This document shows, in pieces, positions 1 to 7,978 of a stretch of 25,905 nt of DNA. The DNA comes from an uncultured Pseudomonadota bacterium. GTDB taxonomy: Bacteria; Pseudomonadota; Gammaproteobacteria; Burkholderiales; Burkholderiaceae. The stretch spans positions 1 through 25,905 of the forward strand of contig CAMLIZ010000056.1 of the NCBI GenBank assembly GCA_946480245.1. The letters are read 5' to 3'. Made by a program: the position numbers and the translations under genes. Every line of letters starts with the position of its first letter. Position 1 is the stretch's first letter. The notes below the pieces were generated by a model. It was not told where the DNA came from. It saw only the letters and a program-made list of their open reading frames with translations, and did no database searches.

Positions 1-466
1 CCTTGCTGCCGGCGATGAACCACGTGACCTGCTTGGGCACGTAGCGCTCCTCGTCCAGGTTGAGCGCCTTGATCACGCGCTTCACGGCCGAGAGCTGGTC
101 GGCCGTGTCCAGGATCTGGAAGCCCTGCGGCAGCGCGGCCAGCTTCCAGTGCGCGCGCAGGAACCGGTTGCACAGGCCATGGAAGGTGCCGATCCACATG
201 CCGCGCACGTTGATGGGCAGCATCGCCGACAGGCGCGCCAGCATCTCCTTGGCGGCCTTGTTCGTGAAGGTCACGGCCAGCACGCCGCCCGGCGACACCT
301 GGCCGGTCTGCAGCAACCAGGCGATGCGCGTGGTGAGCACGCGCGTCTTGCCGGAGCCGGCGCCGGCAAGGATCAGCGCGGGTTCGGCCGGCAGCGTGAC
401 GGCGGCCAGCTGCTCCGGGTTCAGGTTGCGCAGCAGCGGATCGTCGGCAGCAGGGAGCACATTCAT
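1..466 (-). CDS. uvrD: DNA helicase II UvrD, N-terminal part (cut by window edge)
   Basis: This is the first 155 residues of a superfamily 1A 3'-5' DNA helicase; the rest lies left of base 1. The protein starts MNVLPAADDPLLRNLNPEQL. The Q-motif region LNPEQLAAV is at residues 15-23, Walker A AGAGSGKT at 34-41, motif Ia TFTNKAAKEM at 66-75, and the family segment GTFHGLCNRFLR at 93-104. UvrD unwinds DNA in nucleotide excision repair and mismatch repair in the cytoplasm. The start is chosen because this ATG sits just before the conserved N-terminus and 6 bases after a good -10 box (TAGAAT read on the minus strand), so the mRNA is probably leaderless. The gene is divergent from the exported-protein gene at 511. 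Rep or PcrA are the alternatives; the N-terminus fits betaproteobacterial UvrD best. Confidence 0.93.
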   Translation of the reverse strand, partial: MNVLPAADDPLLRNLNPEQLAAVTLPAEPALILAGAGSGKTRVLTTRIAWLLQTGQVSPGGVLAVTFTNKAAKEMLARLSAMLPINVRGMWIGTFHGLCNRFLRAHWKLAALPQGFQILDTADQLSAVKRVIKALNLDEERYVPKQVTWFIAGSK

Positions 467-510
467 CCGGGGATTCTAGGAGTGCGCTGCAATGCGGTCA
501 GAATCGCGCC
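467..510. promoter_or_regulatory. Overlapping divergent leaderless promoters (uvrD / gene at 511)
   Basis: On the minus strand CTGACC (501-496), a 17-base spacer and TAGAAT (478-473) form a sigma70-type promoter for uvrD, with its ATG 6 bases after the -10 box. On the plus strand CAGAAT (499-504) lies exactly 6 bases before the ATG at 511. The uvrD -35 box and the plus-strand -10 box share bases 499-501. No Shine-Dalgarno sequence fits in either 6-base gap. The plus-strand promoter has no convincing -35 box. Confidence 0.55.
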
Positions 511-1197
511 ATGCCTCGCCTGCCCTGCCTTGTCGTCACCGGCCTGAGCCTCGCCGCGCTGCAGTGCGCGGCCCAGCCGGCCGACGCCTGTCACCCTGCG
601 CCGCCGCAGCAAGTGACCGAGCAGTTCCTGTCGGCCGACTGCATGACCTGCTGGCAACAGCCGCCTGCCTCGGCTGCCGCGACCAACGCGCTGCGGCTCG
701 ACTGGGTGCTGCCCGGCGCGCAAGGCGACGACGCGCCGCTGGCGGTGGCCGCCTTGCCGGAGGCGGCCGAGCGCCTCGCCTCGGCAGCACCACCCGATGC
801 GCCGGTCACGCGCACACAGTCGCTGCCGACCGTGCCGCGCGGCCTGTCGCTGGCCGTGGTCAGCGGCCTGGCATGGAACGGCTACCTGGGGCTGGACTTC
901 GAGCTGAACGGCACGCCGCTGCTGCCGGCCGGAGCGCAGGGCTGGGTGGCGCTGGTCGAACGCGTGCCCGCCGGGCAGGACGGCACGCCGGTCGCGCGCC
1001 AGCTGGTGCGTGCGGTGGTGGGGCCGCTCACGCTGGACCCGTCGCCCGGCACGCAGCGCGTGGAGCACCTGCACGCCGTGCGCCTGCCGCCGAATGCGCA
1101 GCCGGCACGTCTGGCTGCCGTGGGCTGGGTCGACACGGCCGACAAGCACATGCTGCTGGCGGCGCAATCGCTGCCGGCCGACTGCACGCCGCCCTGA
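511..1197 (+). CDS. Exported CxxC-containing protein of unknown function
   Basis: I do not recognise this 228-residue protein. Residues 1-21 look like a signal peptide ([20 protein letters not shown], cleaved around 21-24), so it is probably periplasmic. C19 is not in a good lipobox because Q precedes it. The mature part has four cysteines: C27, the pair CMTC at 44-47 followed by W, and C225 near the C-terminus. A CxxC pair after a short strand-like stretch ([14 protein letters not shown]) recalls thioredoxin-like or DUF1223-type exported proteins, but no fold can be assigned by eye. The rest is Ala/Pro/Leu-rich with no membrane segment. It is transcribed away from uvrD, apparently from a leaderless promoter, and followed by guaC. 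Codon use matches its neighbours. The gene itself is well supported; its function is not. Confidence 0.8.
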   Translation: MPRLPCLVVTGLSLAALQCAAQPADACHPAPPQQVTEQFLSADCMTCWQQPPASAAATNALRLDWVLPGAQGDDAPLAVAALPEAAERLASAAPPDAPVTRTQSLPTVPRGLSLAVVSGLAWNGYLGLDFELNGTPLLPAGAQGWVALVERVPAGQDGTPVARQLVRAVVGPLTLDPSPGTQRVEHLHAVRLPPNAQPARLAAVGWVDTADKHMLLAAQSLPADCTPP

Positions 1198-1235
1198 CGT
1201 CGATTCCCTGGCCCCCCCAACGCAGTGCGGCGGCG

Positions 1236-1241
1236 TAGAAT
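1236..1241 (+). promoter_or_regulatory. Candidate -10 box for guaC
   Basis: TAGAAT matches the sigma70 -10 consensus at 5 of 6 positions. It lies in the gap between the exported-protein gene and guaC. Transcription from it would begin near 1248 and give a 5' leader of about 155 bases. No good -35 hexamer is seen at the usual distance. Confidence 0.4.
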
Positions 1242-1260
1242 CGGCCACCGGGCCCAAATA

Positions 1261-1376
1261 TTGGCGTCCGGTTTTTCCTGGCTTCACCGCTCATTGCATC
1301 GAGCGGCGTCGGAGCCGCCGGACCCGCCAAGTCAAGCGCTCGCAGCCCCAGCAGCGGCACTGCGTCAACGCCGCTG
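1261..1376 (+). promoter_or_regulatory. Potential structured 5' leader of guaC
   Basis: Bases 1261-1271 (TTGGCG then TCCGG) pair with 1318-1330 (CCGGA, a CC bulge, then CGCCAA), giving 11 base pairs with a 2-base bulge. Inside, CCGCTC (1287-1292) pairs with GAGCGG (1301-1306) around an 8-base loop. An alternative stem, GCGGC (1303-1307) with GCCGC (1314-1318), uses some of the same bases. A third hairpin, CAGCGGC (1352-1358) with GCCGCTG (1370-1376), ends 26 bases before the guaC ATG. I do not recognise a known riboswitch class. High GC raises the chance of fortuitous pairing. Confidence 0.35.
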
Positions 1377-1402
1377 GCTCAACGCAACGGTCCACACCCA
1401 TC

Positions 1403-2380
1403 ATGCAGATCTTCGACTACGACAACGTCCTGCTGCTGCCGCGCAAGTGCGTGGTGAACAGCCGCGCCGAATGCGACACCTCGATGGAGTTCGGCGGGCG
1501 CCGCTTCAAGTTGCCGGTGGTGCCGGCCAACATGAAGACGGTGCTCGACGAGCGCATCGCCGAGTGGCTGGCGGCCAACGGCTACTTCTACGTGATGCAC
1601 CGCTTCGACCTCGACAACGTCGCCTTCGCGCAGGCCATGCGCGACAAGGGGCTGTTCGTGTCGCTCAGCTCCGGCGTGAAGCCGGCCGACGTGGAGGTGA
1701 TCGACCGCCTGGCGGCCTCCGGCGTCGGCGCCGACTACATCACGATCGACATCGCGCACGGCCACGCCGACAGCGTGCGCCGCATGATCGAGCTCATCAA
1801 GACCAAGTTGCCCAGCACCTTCCTGATCGCCGGCAACGTGGGCACGCCGGAGGCCGTGATCGACCTCGAGAACTGGGGGGCCGACGCCACCAAGGTGGGC
1901 ATCGGCCCGGGCAAGGTGTGCATCACGCGGCTGAAGACCGGCTTCGGCACCGGCGGCTGGCAGCTCAGCGCGTTGAAGTGGTGCGCGCGCGTGGCCACCA
2001 AGCCGATCGTGGCCGACGGCGGCATTCGCCACCACGGCGACATCGCCAAGAGCGTGCGCTTCGGCGCGGCGATGGTGATGATCGGCTCGCTGTTCGCCGG
2101 CCACGAGGAGTCGCCCGGCCAGACGGTGGAGGTCGACGGCAAGCTCTACAAGGAGTACTACGGCTCGGCCTCGGACTTCAACAAGGGCGAATACAAGCAC
2201 GTGGAGGGCAAGCGCATCCTGGAGCCCATCAAGGGCCGGTTGCCGGACACGCTGCGCGAGATGCAGGAGGACCTGCAGAGCTCGATCTCCTATGCCGGCG
2301 GGCGCCAGCTGGGCGACCTGCGCAAGGTGAACTACGTGATCCTGGGCGGCGAGAACGCCGGCGAACACCTCTTCATGTGA
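1403..2380 (+). CDS. guaC: GMP reductase
   Basis: GMP reductase (EC 1.7.1.7) converts GMP to IMP and ammonia with NADPH in cytoplasmic purine salvage. The protein has 325 residues, the usual length of the bacterial GuaC2 type. It is an IMPDH/GMPR TIM barrel without CBS domains. The catalytic loop [11 protein letters not shown] places the active-site cysteine at C173. The phosphate-binding segments [14 protein letters not shown] (204-217) and [13 protein letters not shown] (221-233) are intact, as is the C-terminal SISYAGG segment. The start [16 protein letters not shown] matches the family N-terminus. The frame stays open further upstream, but that stretch has no family similarity and carries the candidate promoter and leader. 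No Shine-Dalgarno sequence is visible before the ATG. It is followed 37 bases later by valS on the same strand. Confidence 0.95.
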   Translation: MQIFDYDNVLLLPRKCVVNSRAECDTSMEFGGRRFKLPVVPANMKTVLDERIAEWLAANGYFYVMHRFDLDNVAFAQAMRDKGLFVSLSSGVKPADVEVIDRLAASGVGADYITIDIAHGHADSVRRMIELIKTKLPSTFLIAGNVGTPEAVIDLENWGADATKVGIGPGKVCITRLKTGFGTGGWQLSALKWCARVATKPIVADGGIRHHGDIAKSVRFGAAMVMIGSLFAGHEESPGQTVEVDGKLYKEYYGSASDFNKGEYKHVEGKRILEPIKGRLPDTLREMQEDLQSSISYAGGRQLGDLRKVNYVILGGENAGEHLFM

Positions 2381-2402
2381 CCGGCGGGCCGAGGGGCTCT
2401 CC

Positions 2403-2408
2403 TAGAAT
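2403..2408 (+). promoter_or_regulatory. Candidate -10 box for valS
   Basis: TAGAAT lies 9 bases before the valS ATG, so a start at the normal distance would leave 0-3 untranslated bases. No Shine-Dalgarno sequence and no good -35 box are seen. valS could also be read through from guaC. Confidence 0.35.
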
Positions 2409-2417
2409 GGCCGCGCC

Positions 2418-5273
2418 ATGACCGACCTCGCGAAATCCTTCGAACCCGCCGCCATCGAGGCCCATTGGGCGCCACTGTGGGAACAGTCCGGCATCTACCG
2501 GCCCACGATGGACGAGGACAAGCCCTCGTTCAGCATCCAGCTGCCGCCGCCCAACGTGACCGGCACGCTGCACATGGGGCACGCGTTCAACCAGACCATC
2601 ATGGACGCGTTGACGCGCTACCACCGCATGCGCGGCTTCAACACGCTGTGGGTGCCGGGCACCGACCACGCCGGCATCGCCACGCAGATCGTGGTGGAGC
2701 GCCAGCTCGAGCAGCAGGGCACGAACCGCCACGCGCTGGGCCGCCAGAACTTCGTGTCCCGCGTGTGGGAGTGGAAGCAGCAGTCGGGCAACACCATCAC
2801 CCAGCAGATGCGGCGCATCGGCGCCAGCGTCGACTGGTCGCGCGAGTACTTCACGATGGACGAGAAGCTCTCGCCCGTGGTCGTGGAGACCTTCGTGCGC
2901 CTGTACGAGGAAGGCCTGATCTACCGCGGCAAGCGCCTCGTCAGCTGGGATCCGGTGCTCAAGAGCGCCGTGTCGGATCTGGAAGTGGAAAGCGAGGAGG
3001 AGGACGGCTGGCTCTGGCACATCCGCTATCCGCTGGCCGACGGCTCCGGCGAGCTGGTGGTGGCCACCACGCGGCCTGAAACCATGCTCGGCGACACCGC
3101 CGTGATGGTGCATCCGCAGGACGAGCGCTACACGGCGTTCCACGGCAAGCAGGTGAAGCTGCCGCTCACCGAACGCACCATCCCCGTGATCACCGACGCG
3201 TACGTCGATCGCGAGTTCGGCACCGGTGTGGTCAAGGTCACGCCGGCGCACGACACCAATGACTACCAGGTGGGCCTGCGGCACCAATTGCCGATGATCA
3301 CCATCTTCACGCTGGACGCGAAGACCAACGACGAGGTGCCCGAGGCCTATCGCGGGCTCGACCGCTTCGTGGCGCGCAAGAAGGTGGTGGCCGATCTGGA
3401 GGCCCACGGCCTGCTGGTGCACACGCAAAAGCACAAGCTGATGGTGCCGCGCTGCGCGCGCACCGGCCAGATCGTCGAGCCGATGCTCACCGACCAGTGG
3501 TTCGTCGCCATGAGCAAGGTGAGCGACAAGGACCCGACGCGCAAGTCGATCGCGCAGAAGGCGATCGACGCGGTCGAATCCGGCGCGGTGCGCTTCGTGC
3601 CGGAGAACTGGGTCAACACCTACAACCAGTGGATGAACAACATCCAGGACTGGTGCATCTCGCGCCAGCTCTGGTGGGGTCACCAGATCCCCGCCTGGTA
3701 CGGCGAGGACGGCAGCGTGCACGTGGGCCGCAGCGAGGACGAGGCGTGCGCCAAGGCCAAGGCGGCCGGGTACGACGGCCCGCTGACGCGCGACCCCGAC
3801 GTGCTGGACACCTGGTACTCGTCGGCCCTGGTGCCGTTCTCCACGCTCGGCTGGCCGAACGAGACCAAGGAACTCGATCTCTTCCTGCCGTCCAGCGTGT
3901 TGGTCACCGGCTACGAGATCATCTTCTTCTGGGTCGCGCGCATGATCATGATGACGACCCATTTCACCGGCAAGGTGCCCTTCGAGACGGTCTACATCCA
4001 CGGGATGGTGCGCGACTCGGAAGGCAAGAAGATGAGCAAGTCCGAGGGCAACGTGATCGACCCGGTGGACCTGATCCAGGGCGTGGACCTGGACACGCTG
4101 GTGACCAAGAGCACGGTCGGCCTGCGCAAGCCCGAGACCGCGCCGAAGGTGGCCGCCCGGGTGAAGAAGGAGCATCCCGAGGGCATGCCCGCCTACGGCG
4201 CCGATGCCTTGCGCTTCACGATGGCAAGCTACGCCAGCCTGGGCCGCAACATCAACTTCGACACCAAGCGCTGCGAGGGCTACCGCAACTTCTGCAACAA
4301 GCTCTGGAACGCCACACGCTTCGTGCTGATGAACTGCGAAGGCCAGGACTGCGGGCTGAAGGAGCACACCAAGGCCGAATGCGAGCCGGGGGGAGCCTTT
4401 CACGGCTACATGAAGTTCAGTGCGGCCGACAGGTGGATCAGCAGCGAGCTGCAGCGCGTGGAAGCCGCGGTGGCACAAGGCTTCGCCGACTTCCGGCTCG
4501 ACAACGTGGCCAACGCGATCTACGCGTTCGTGTGGGACGAGTACTGTGACTGGTACCTCGAGATCGCCAAGGTGCAACTGCAGGTCGGCGACGAAGCGCA
4601 GCAGCGGGCCAGCCGCCGCACGCTGATCCGCACGCTGGAAACCGTGCTGCGGCTGCTGCACCCGGTGACACCGTTCATCACTGCCGAGCTGTGGGAGCGC
4701 GTGGCGGTCGTGGCCGGGCGCAAGGCGGCCGGCGCAGCCGACACGGTAGCCAGCGCGCCCTACCCGCAGGCCGATCTGGCCCGAGTGGACGCGCAGGCGG
4801 ACGCGTGGATGGGCAAGCTGAAGGCGCTGGTGCTGGCCACGCGCAGCCTGCGTGGCGAGATGGCGCTGTCACCCGCCGAGCGCGTGCCGCTGCTCACCAT
4901 CGGCGATGCCGCTTTCATCGGCGCTGCGGCACCGCTGTTGAAGGCACTCGCCAAGCTGAGTGAGGTGCGTGCGATCGACAGCGACACGGCCTTCGCGCAG
5001 GCCACCAGCACCTCACCGGTGGTGATGGTGGGCGACGCTCGCGTGGCGCTGCACGTGGAAGTGGACATCGTAGCCGAGACACAGCGCCTGGGCAAAGAGG
5101 CCGAACGGCTGCAGAGCGAGATCGCCAAGTGCCATGCCAAGCTCGGCAACGACAGCTTCGTGGCGCGCGCGCCCGCGGCGGTGGTGGAGCAGGAGCGTCA
5201 GCGCCTGGCCGAGTTCACTCAGACGCTGGCCCGAGTGCAAGATCAACTGCGTCGCCTGGCGCCGTCGGCCTGA
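2418..5273 (+). CDS. valS: Valine--tRNA ligase
   Basis: Class Ia aminoacyl-tRNA synthetase that charges tRNA-Val and edits mischarged threonine in the cytoplasm. It has 951 residues, the same length as the E. coli enzyme. The HIGH-type motif [13 protein letters not shown] ends at residues 52-55 (HMGH). The CP1 editing domain carries [14 protein letters not shown] and [16 protein letters not shown]. The motif DQWFVAM and the [14 protein letters not shown] segment follow. KMSKS is at 538-542, then the anticodon-binding domain with [11 protein letters not shown], and a C-terminal coiled-coil arm ([19 protein letters not shown] onward). All expected domains are present and intact. The last 59 bases overlap the 3' end of the convergent gene at 5215-6213. 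The start follows a possible near-leaderless promoter. Confidence 0.98.
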   Translation: MTDLAKSFEPAAIEAHWAPLWEQSGIYRPTMDEDKPSFSIQLPPPNVTGTLHMGHAFNQTIMDALTRYHRMRGFNTLWVPGTDHAGIATQIVVERQLEQQGTNRHALGRQNFVSRVWEWKQQSGNTITQQMRRIGASVDWSREYFTMDEKLSPVVVETFVRLYEEGLIYRGKRLVSWDPVLKSAVSDLEVESEEEDGWLWHIRYPLADGSGELVVATTRPETMLGDTAVMVHPQDERYTAFHGKQVKLPLTERTIPVITDAYVDREFGTGVVKVTPAHDTNDYQVGLRHQLPMITIFTLDAKTNDEVPEAYRGLDRFVARKKVVADLEAHGLLVHTQKHKLMVPRCARTGQIVEPMLTDQWFVAMSKVSDKDPTRKSIAQKAIDAVESGAVRFVPENWVNTYNQWMNNIQDWCISRQLWWGHQIPAWYGEDGSVHVGRSEDEACAKAKAAGYDGPLTRDPDVLDTWYSSALVPFSTLGWPNETKELDLFLPSSVLVTGYEIIFFWVARMIMMTTHFTGKVPFETVYIHGMVRDSEGKKMSKSEGNVIDPVDLIQGVDLDTLVTKSTVGLRKPETAPKVAARVKKEHPEGMPAYGADALRFTMASYASLGRNINFDTKRCEGYRNFCNKLWNATRFVLMNCEGQDCGLKEHTKAECEPGGAFHGYMKFSAADRWISSELQRVEAAVAQGFADFRLDNVANAIYAFVWDEYCDWYLEIAKVQLQVGDEAQQRASRRTLIRTLETVLRLLHPVTPFITAELWERVAVVAGRKAAGAADTVASAPYPQADLARVDAQADAWMGKLKALVLATRSLRGEMALSPAERVPLLTIGDAAFIGAAAPLLKALAKLSEVRAIDSDTAFAQATSTSPVVMVGDARVALHVEVDIVAETQRLGKEAERLQSEIAKCHAKLGNDSFVARAPAAVVEQERQRLAEFTQTLARVQDQLRRLAPSA

Positions 5274-6213
5274 ACTGCGCGCGCAGCATCGACGCCGACG
5301 CGATGATCTCGTCGATGCGGCGTGCCACTGCCCAGGCGCTGCGCGAGCGCGACTCCAGCGTGGTGCTCGCCACGCGCGGCGTCACCTGCAGCGTCTCGAT
5401 ATCGTGCAGCGGGCGGCCCGGATCCAGCACGCCCGGCTCCAGGCAATCGAACCAGGCTGCGGCCATGCGTCCGCTGTCCAGCACGTCGGCCAGGGCCGCT
5501 TCGTCGAACAAGCTGGAGTGCGACAGGCTCACCAGCACCTGGTTCGGCTTGCAGCTGGCGAGGAAGCGCTGCCCGAGCAAGCGCTCGTAGCGCGTGTAGT
5601 ACGGCAGCTGAACGCACACCGCATCGCTCAGCTCCACCAGCTCGCTCAAGCCCACCGGCTCGACTTGCCAGCGCGACCACAACCCGTCGCTGGCATGCAC
5701 TGCCGGGTCGTAGCCGAGCACGCGGGAGCCGAACGCCTGCAGCAGCTGCGCCATCGAACGCGCGCCTGGCGTCATGCCGATCAGGCCCACCGTCGCAGCG
5801 CCGAGCTCCCGGCCGACCAGCAACCCATCCTCGCTGACCACCGGCACGCGGCGCAGCAGCGCCAGCACGGCGCCGATCGTGAACTCTGCTTCGGCCGGTC
5901 CGCTGGCATCGAGGCTGCGCACGACTTCCACACCGGCGCGACCGCACGCGTCGAGGTCGATGTTCTCCGCGCCGGCGCTCACGCGGCCCACCGCCTTCAG
6001 CACGGGCGCGTAGTGGAGCATCTGCGCATCCACGGCCACAGACGGGGGCAGCACCAGGCCGCGCACGTTGTACAGCGCCTGCCGCAGCTCGCGCGGCTCC
6101 ATCGCCAGGTCCGGCTCGTAGCGCACGGTGTGGCGCTCAGCGAGCCAGGCGACGACGTCCGCGTCCAGGGATTCGACGATCAGCACCGACATACGTGTGT
6201 GAGGGGTGGGCAT
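5215..6213 (-). CDS. 2-hydroxyacid dehydrogenase-like protein lacking catalytic residues
   Basis: The 332-residue protein has the fold of D-isomer-specific 2-hydroxyacid dehydrogenases. Family landmarks are [12 protein letters not shown] (75-86), [14 protein letters not shown] (109-122), and the Rossmann segment [17 protein letters not shown] from 142. The family catalytic Arg in NxSRGxxVD is His232 here ([10 protein letters not shown]). The catalytic Glu in DVFxxEP aligns with Gly261, and the catalytic His in TPHxxxxT is Arg280 (VTPRVASTT). The nucleotide fingerprint GxGxxG reads GMTPGA (146-151), missing two glycines. It is therefore probably a non-catalytic relative that binds a ligand weakly or serves as a regulator; that role is inference. 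The frame is intact and codon use is normal. The ATG at 6192 ([12 protein letters not shown]) is an equally good start. The tail overlaps the valS 3' end, and the gene is divergent from galU. Confidence 0.85.
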   Translation of the reverse strand: MPTPHTRMSVLIVESLDADVVAWLAERHTVRYEPDLAMEPRELRQALYNVRGLVLPPSVAVDAQMLHYAPVLKAVGRVSAGAENIDLDACGRAGVEVVRSLDASGPAEAEFTIGAVLALLRRVPVVSEDGLLVGRELGAATVGLIGMTPGARSMAQLLQAFGSRVLGYDPAVHASDGLWSRWQVEPVGLSELVELSDAVCVQLPYYTRYERLLGQRFLASCKPNQVLVSLSHSSLFDEAALADVLDSGRMAAAWFDCLEPGVLDPGRPLHDIETLQVTPRVASTTLESRSRSAWAVARRIDEIIASASMLRAQFRPTAPGDAVDLALGPASE

Positions 6214-6266
6214 TCAAAGTGCTGATGCCACAATCGACCCGCCCCTCGCCGAAGGAATGTAAGTAG

Positions 6267-7133
6267 ATGTTAGTCCAGAAAGCCATCTTCCCTGTTGCCG
6301 GCCTCGGCACGCGTTTCCTACCCGCCACGAAGGCGCAGCCCAAGGAAATGCTGCCGGTGGTTGACAAACCGCTGATTCAGTATGCGGTGGAAGAGGCTTA
6401 TGCGGCGGGTGTGCGGGAAATGATCTTCGTCACCGGCCGTCATAAGCGGCCTATCGAGGATCACTTCGACATGACCTTCGAGCTCGAGGTGGCGCTCGAG
6501 CAGTCGGGCAAGACCGAACTCCTCGACGTGGTGCGCTCGGTCAAGCCCGACGACATGGAATGCATCTACGTGCGCCAGCCGCAGGCGCTGGGGCTCGGCC
6601 ATGCCGTGTTGTGCGCGCAGCGGTTGATCGGCAACTCGCCGTTCGCGGTGCTGCTGGCCGACGATCTGATGGTGGGCCAGCCGCCCGTGCTCAAGCAGAT
6701 GGTCGACCAGTTCGCCGACTGGCGCGCCTCCATCCTCGCCGTGCAGGAGGTGCCGGCCGAGCACACCGCACGTTACGGCATCGTGGCCGGCACGCACGTG
6801 AACGAACGCCTGATGGACGTCAGCCGCATCGTCGAGAAGCCCAAACCGGAGGCCGCACCGTCGCGTCTCGGCGTAGCCGGCCGCTACATCCTCACGCCCG
6901 GCGTGTTCCACGAGATCGCCAACCAACCGCGCGGCGTGGGTGGCGAGATCCAGCTCACCGACGGCATCGCCGGGCTGCTGCGGCGCGAGAAGGTGTTTGC
7001 CTACGCCTACGAAGGCAAGCGCTATGACTGCGGCAGCAAGGAGGGCTTCCTGCAAGCCAACGTGGAGCTGGCGCTCGCGCACCCGCAGCTGGGCCCGGGA
7101 TTCCGCGAGTACCTGAAGACCATCGAGCTCTGA
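6267..7133 (+). CDS. galU: UTP--glucose-1-phosphate uridylyltransferase
   Basis: GalU makes UDP-glucose from UTP and glucose-1-phosphate in the cytoplasm, feeding surface polysaccharide and lipid-A-core synthesis. The 288-residue length is typical. The nucleotidyltransferase signature AGLGTRFLPATKAQPKEMLP is at residues 11-30. VVDKPLIQYAVEEA, the GLGHAVLCA uridine-site segment, LADD, RYGIV, VEKPKPE, and the C-terminal GKRYDCGSKEGFLQAN follow in family order. A weak AAGGA ribosome site stands about 9 bases before the ATG. A CACAAT -10-like box lies at 6229-6234. It is divergent from the dehydrogenase-like gene and convergent with tusA, separated by a hairpin-rich 48-base gap. Confidence 0.96.
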   Translation: MLVQKAIFPVAGLGTRFLPATKAQPKEMLPVVDKPLIQYAVEEAYAAGVREMIFVTGRHKRPIEDHFDMTFELEVALEQSGKTELLDVVRSVKPDDMECIYVRQPQALGLGHAVLCAQRLIGNSPFAVLLADDLMVGQPPVLKQMVDQFADWRASILAVQEVPAEHTARYGIVAGTHVNERLMDVSRIVEKPKPEAAPSRLGVAGRYILTPGVFHEIANQPRGVGGEIQLTDGIAGLLRREKVFAYAYEGKRYDCGSKEGFLQANVELALAHPQLGPGFREYLKTIEL

Positions 7134-7145
7134 CCCCCGAAGCGC

Positions 7146-7180
7146 GGGGCGCTCATTTGGGCGCCCCCTCGCTCGAGGGG
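7146..7180. terminator. Overlapping hairpins between convergent galU and tusA
   Basis: GGGGCGC (7146-7152) pairs perfectly with GCGCCCC (7161-7167) around an 8-base loop. CCCCTCG (7165-7171) pairs with CGAGGGG (7174-7180) around 2 bases. The stems share 7165-7167, so they cannot both form in full. Either could be read from both strands. There is no T-run, so this is not a classic intrinsic terminator; a shared transcription end is inferred from position. Confidence 0.45.
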
Positions 7181-7181
7181 A

Positions 7182-7409
7182 TCACCGGCGCTTGAGCCAG
7201 TGCAGGAACTCGGCGCCCGCGCTTTGCTGTTCCACCAGCTCGTTGCCGGTTTGCTTGGCGAAGGCCTGGAAGTCGCGCACCGAGCCCGGGTCGGTGGCCA
7301 CCACCTTCAGCACCTGGCCGCTTTGCATGTCGGCCAACGCCTTCTTGGCCTTCAGGATGGGCAGCGGGCAGGTCAGCCCGCGGGTGTCGAGTTCCTTGTC
7401 GGCTTGCAT
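7182..7409 (-). CDS. tusA: TusA-like sulfurtransferase
   Basis: A 75-residue protein of the TusA/SirA/YeeD fold that carries persulfide sulfur on a single cysteine. The N-terminal motif LDTRGLTCPLPILKAKKAL contains the CPxP signature with C14. The remaining residues (VLKVVATDPGSVRDFQAFAKQTGNEL) fit the family throughout. TusA passes sulfur to tRNA 2-thiouridine synthesis or other acceptors; paralogues serve sulfur oxidation or molybdenum-cofactor synthesis, and sequence alone does not separate these. The ATG at 7409 is chosen because a GAGGGA ribosome site stands about 8 bases upstream and the conserved domain starts right after it. It is last in the minus-strand cysM-nudix-tusA cluster, 20 bases after the Nudix stop. 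Confidence 0.88.
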   Translation of the reverse strand: MQADKELDTRGLTCPLPILKAKKALADMQSGQVLKVVATDPGSVRDFQAFAKQTGNELVEQQSAGAEFLHWLKRR

Positions 7410-7429
7410 GCAATGCGTCCCTCGTCGCG

Positions 7430-7972
7430 TCAGGCCTTGCGCGGCCATTCGATGAACTGCGGCTCATGGCCGCGCGAGCGCAGCCAGTCGGCCAGCGCAT
7501 AGCCGGTACCCGCCGGCCAGCACATCGCGTCGCCCGGCGCGATCAGCTTGTACTCCACGAGCTCCGCGGACAGCCGGATCTCGCCGCGCGCCTGCGCGTG
7601 GTAGGCGATGATCACCTGGTTCATGCGCTGGAACTCGTACACCCCGATCAAGTTCAGCGCATCGACTTGCAGGGAGGTCTCCTCGGCCACTTCGCGGCGG
7701 ATGCCTTCTTCCGGCGATTCACCGGCCTCCATGAAACCGGTGATCAGCCCGAAGGCGTCCTTGTTCGGCCACGCAGCATTGCGCGCCAGCAGCACGGTGC
7801 CGTCGCGATCGGTGCACTCGACCACTGCCGCCAGCACCGGGGTCGGGTTGTTCCAGTGCGTGAAGTCGCAGGCCGTGCAGCGCAGCCGCGCTTTCGCGCC
7901 GCCGTCTTCCTCTTGCGTGACCGACTGCAGCGGCGTGGCGCACTGCGGGCAGAAGCGGAACTCGTAGGCCAT
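7430..7972 (-). CDS. Nudix hydrolase with N-terminal zinc ribbon (NudC-like)
   Basis: The 180-residue protein has two parts. A zinc ribbon is formed by C8 and C11 (FCPQC) and C32 and C35 (RCTAC). A Nudix domain follows, with the box GFMEAGESPEEGIRREVAEETSL spanning 79-101: G79, E85, R93, E94, E97 and E98 are in place, while the usual late glycine is S100. Such proteins hydrolyse nucleoside diphosphates linked to another group, with Mg2+. The ribbon plus Nudix order resembles NADH pyrophosphatase NudC, but the protein is shorter and lacks NudC's N-terminal domain. Substrate is therefore unknown; NADH, FAD, CoA or ADP-ribose are possible. It begins 6 bases after the cysM stop, so co-transcription with cysM and tusA is very likely. 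Confidence 0.88.
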   Translation of the reverse strand: MAYEFRFCPQCATPLQSVTQEEDGGAKARLRCTACDFTHWNNPTPVLAAVVECTDRDGTVLLARNAAWPNKDAFGLITGFMEAGESPEEGIRREVAEETSLQVDALNLIGVYEFQRMNQVIIAYHAQARGEIRLSAELVEYKLIAPGDAMCWPAGTGYALADWLRSRGHEPQFIEWPRKA

Positions 7973-7978
7973 GCGGGG

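Noticed and set aside
463..1287. Minus-strand open frame opposite the exported protein
   Set aside because: It has no motif and is Arg/Gly-rich. The plus-strand frame has a signal peptide, a promoter and ordered composition.
1010..1402. N-terminal extension of guaC
   Set aside because: The frame is open, but the extra residues are unlike the family, overlap the previous gene and contain the candidate promoter.
2373..4661. 762-codon open frame on the minus strand inside valS
   Set aside because: It is antisense to a fully conserved valS. Its translation is His/Arg/Val-rich without any domain, as expected from high-GC codon bias.
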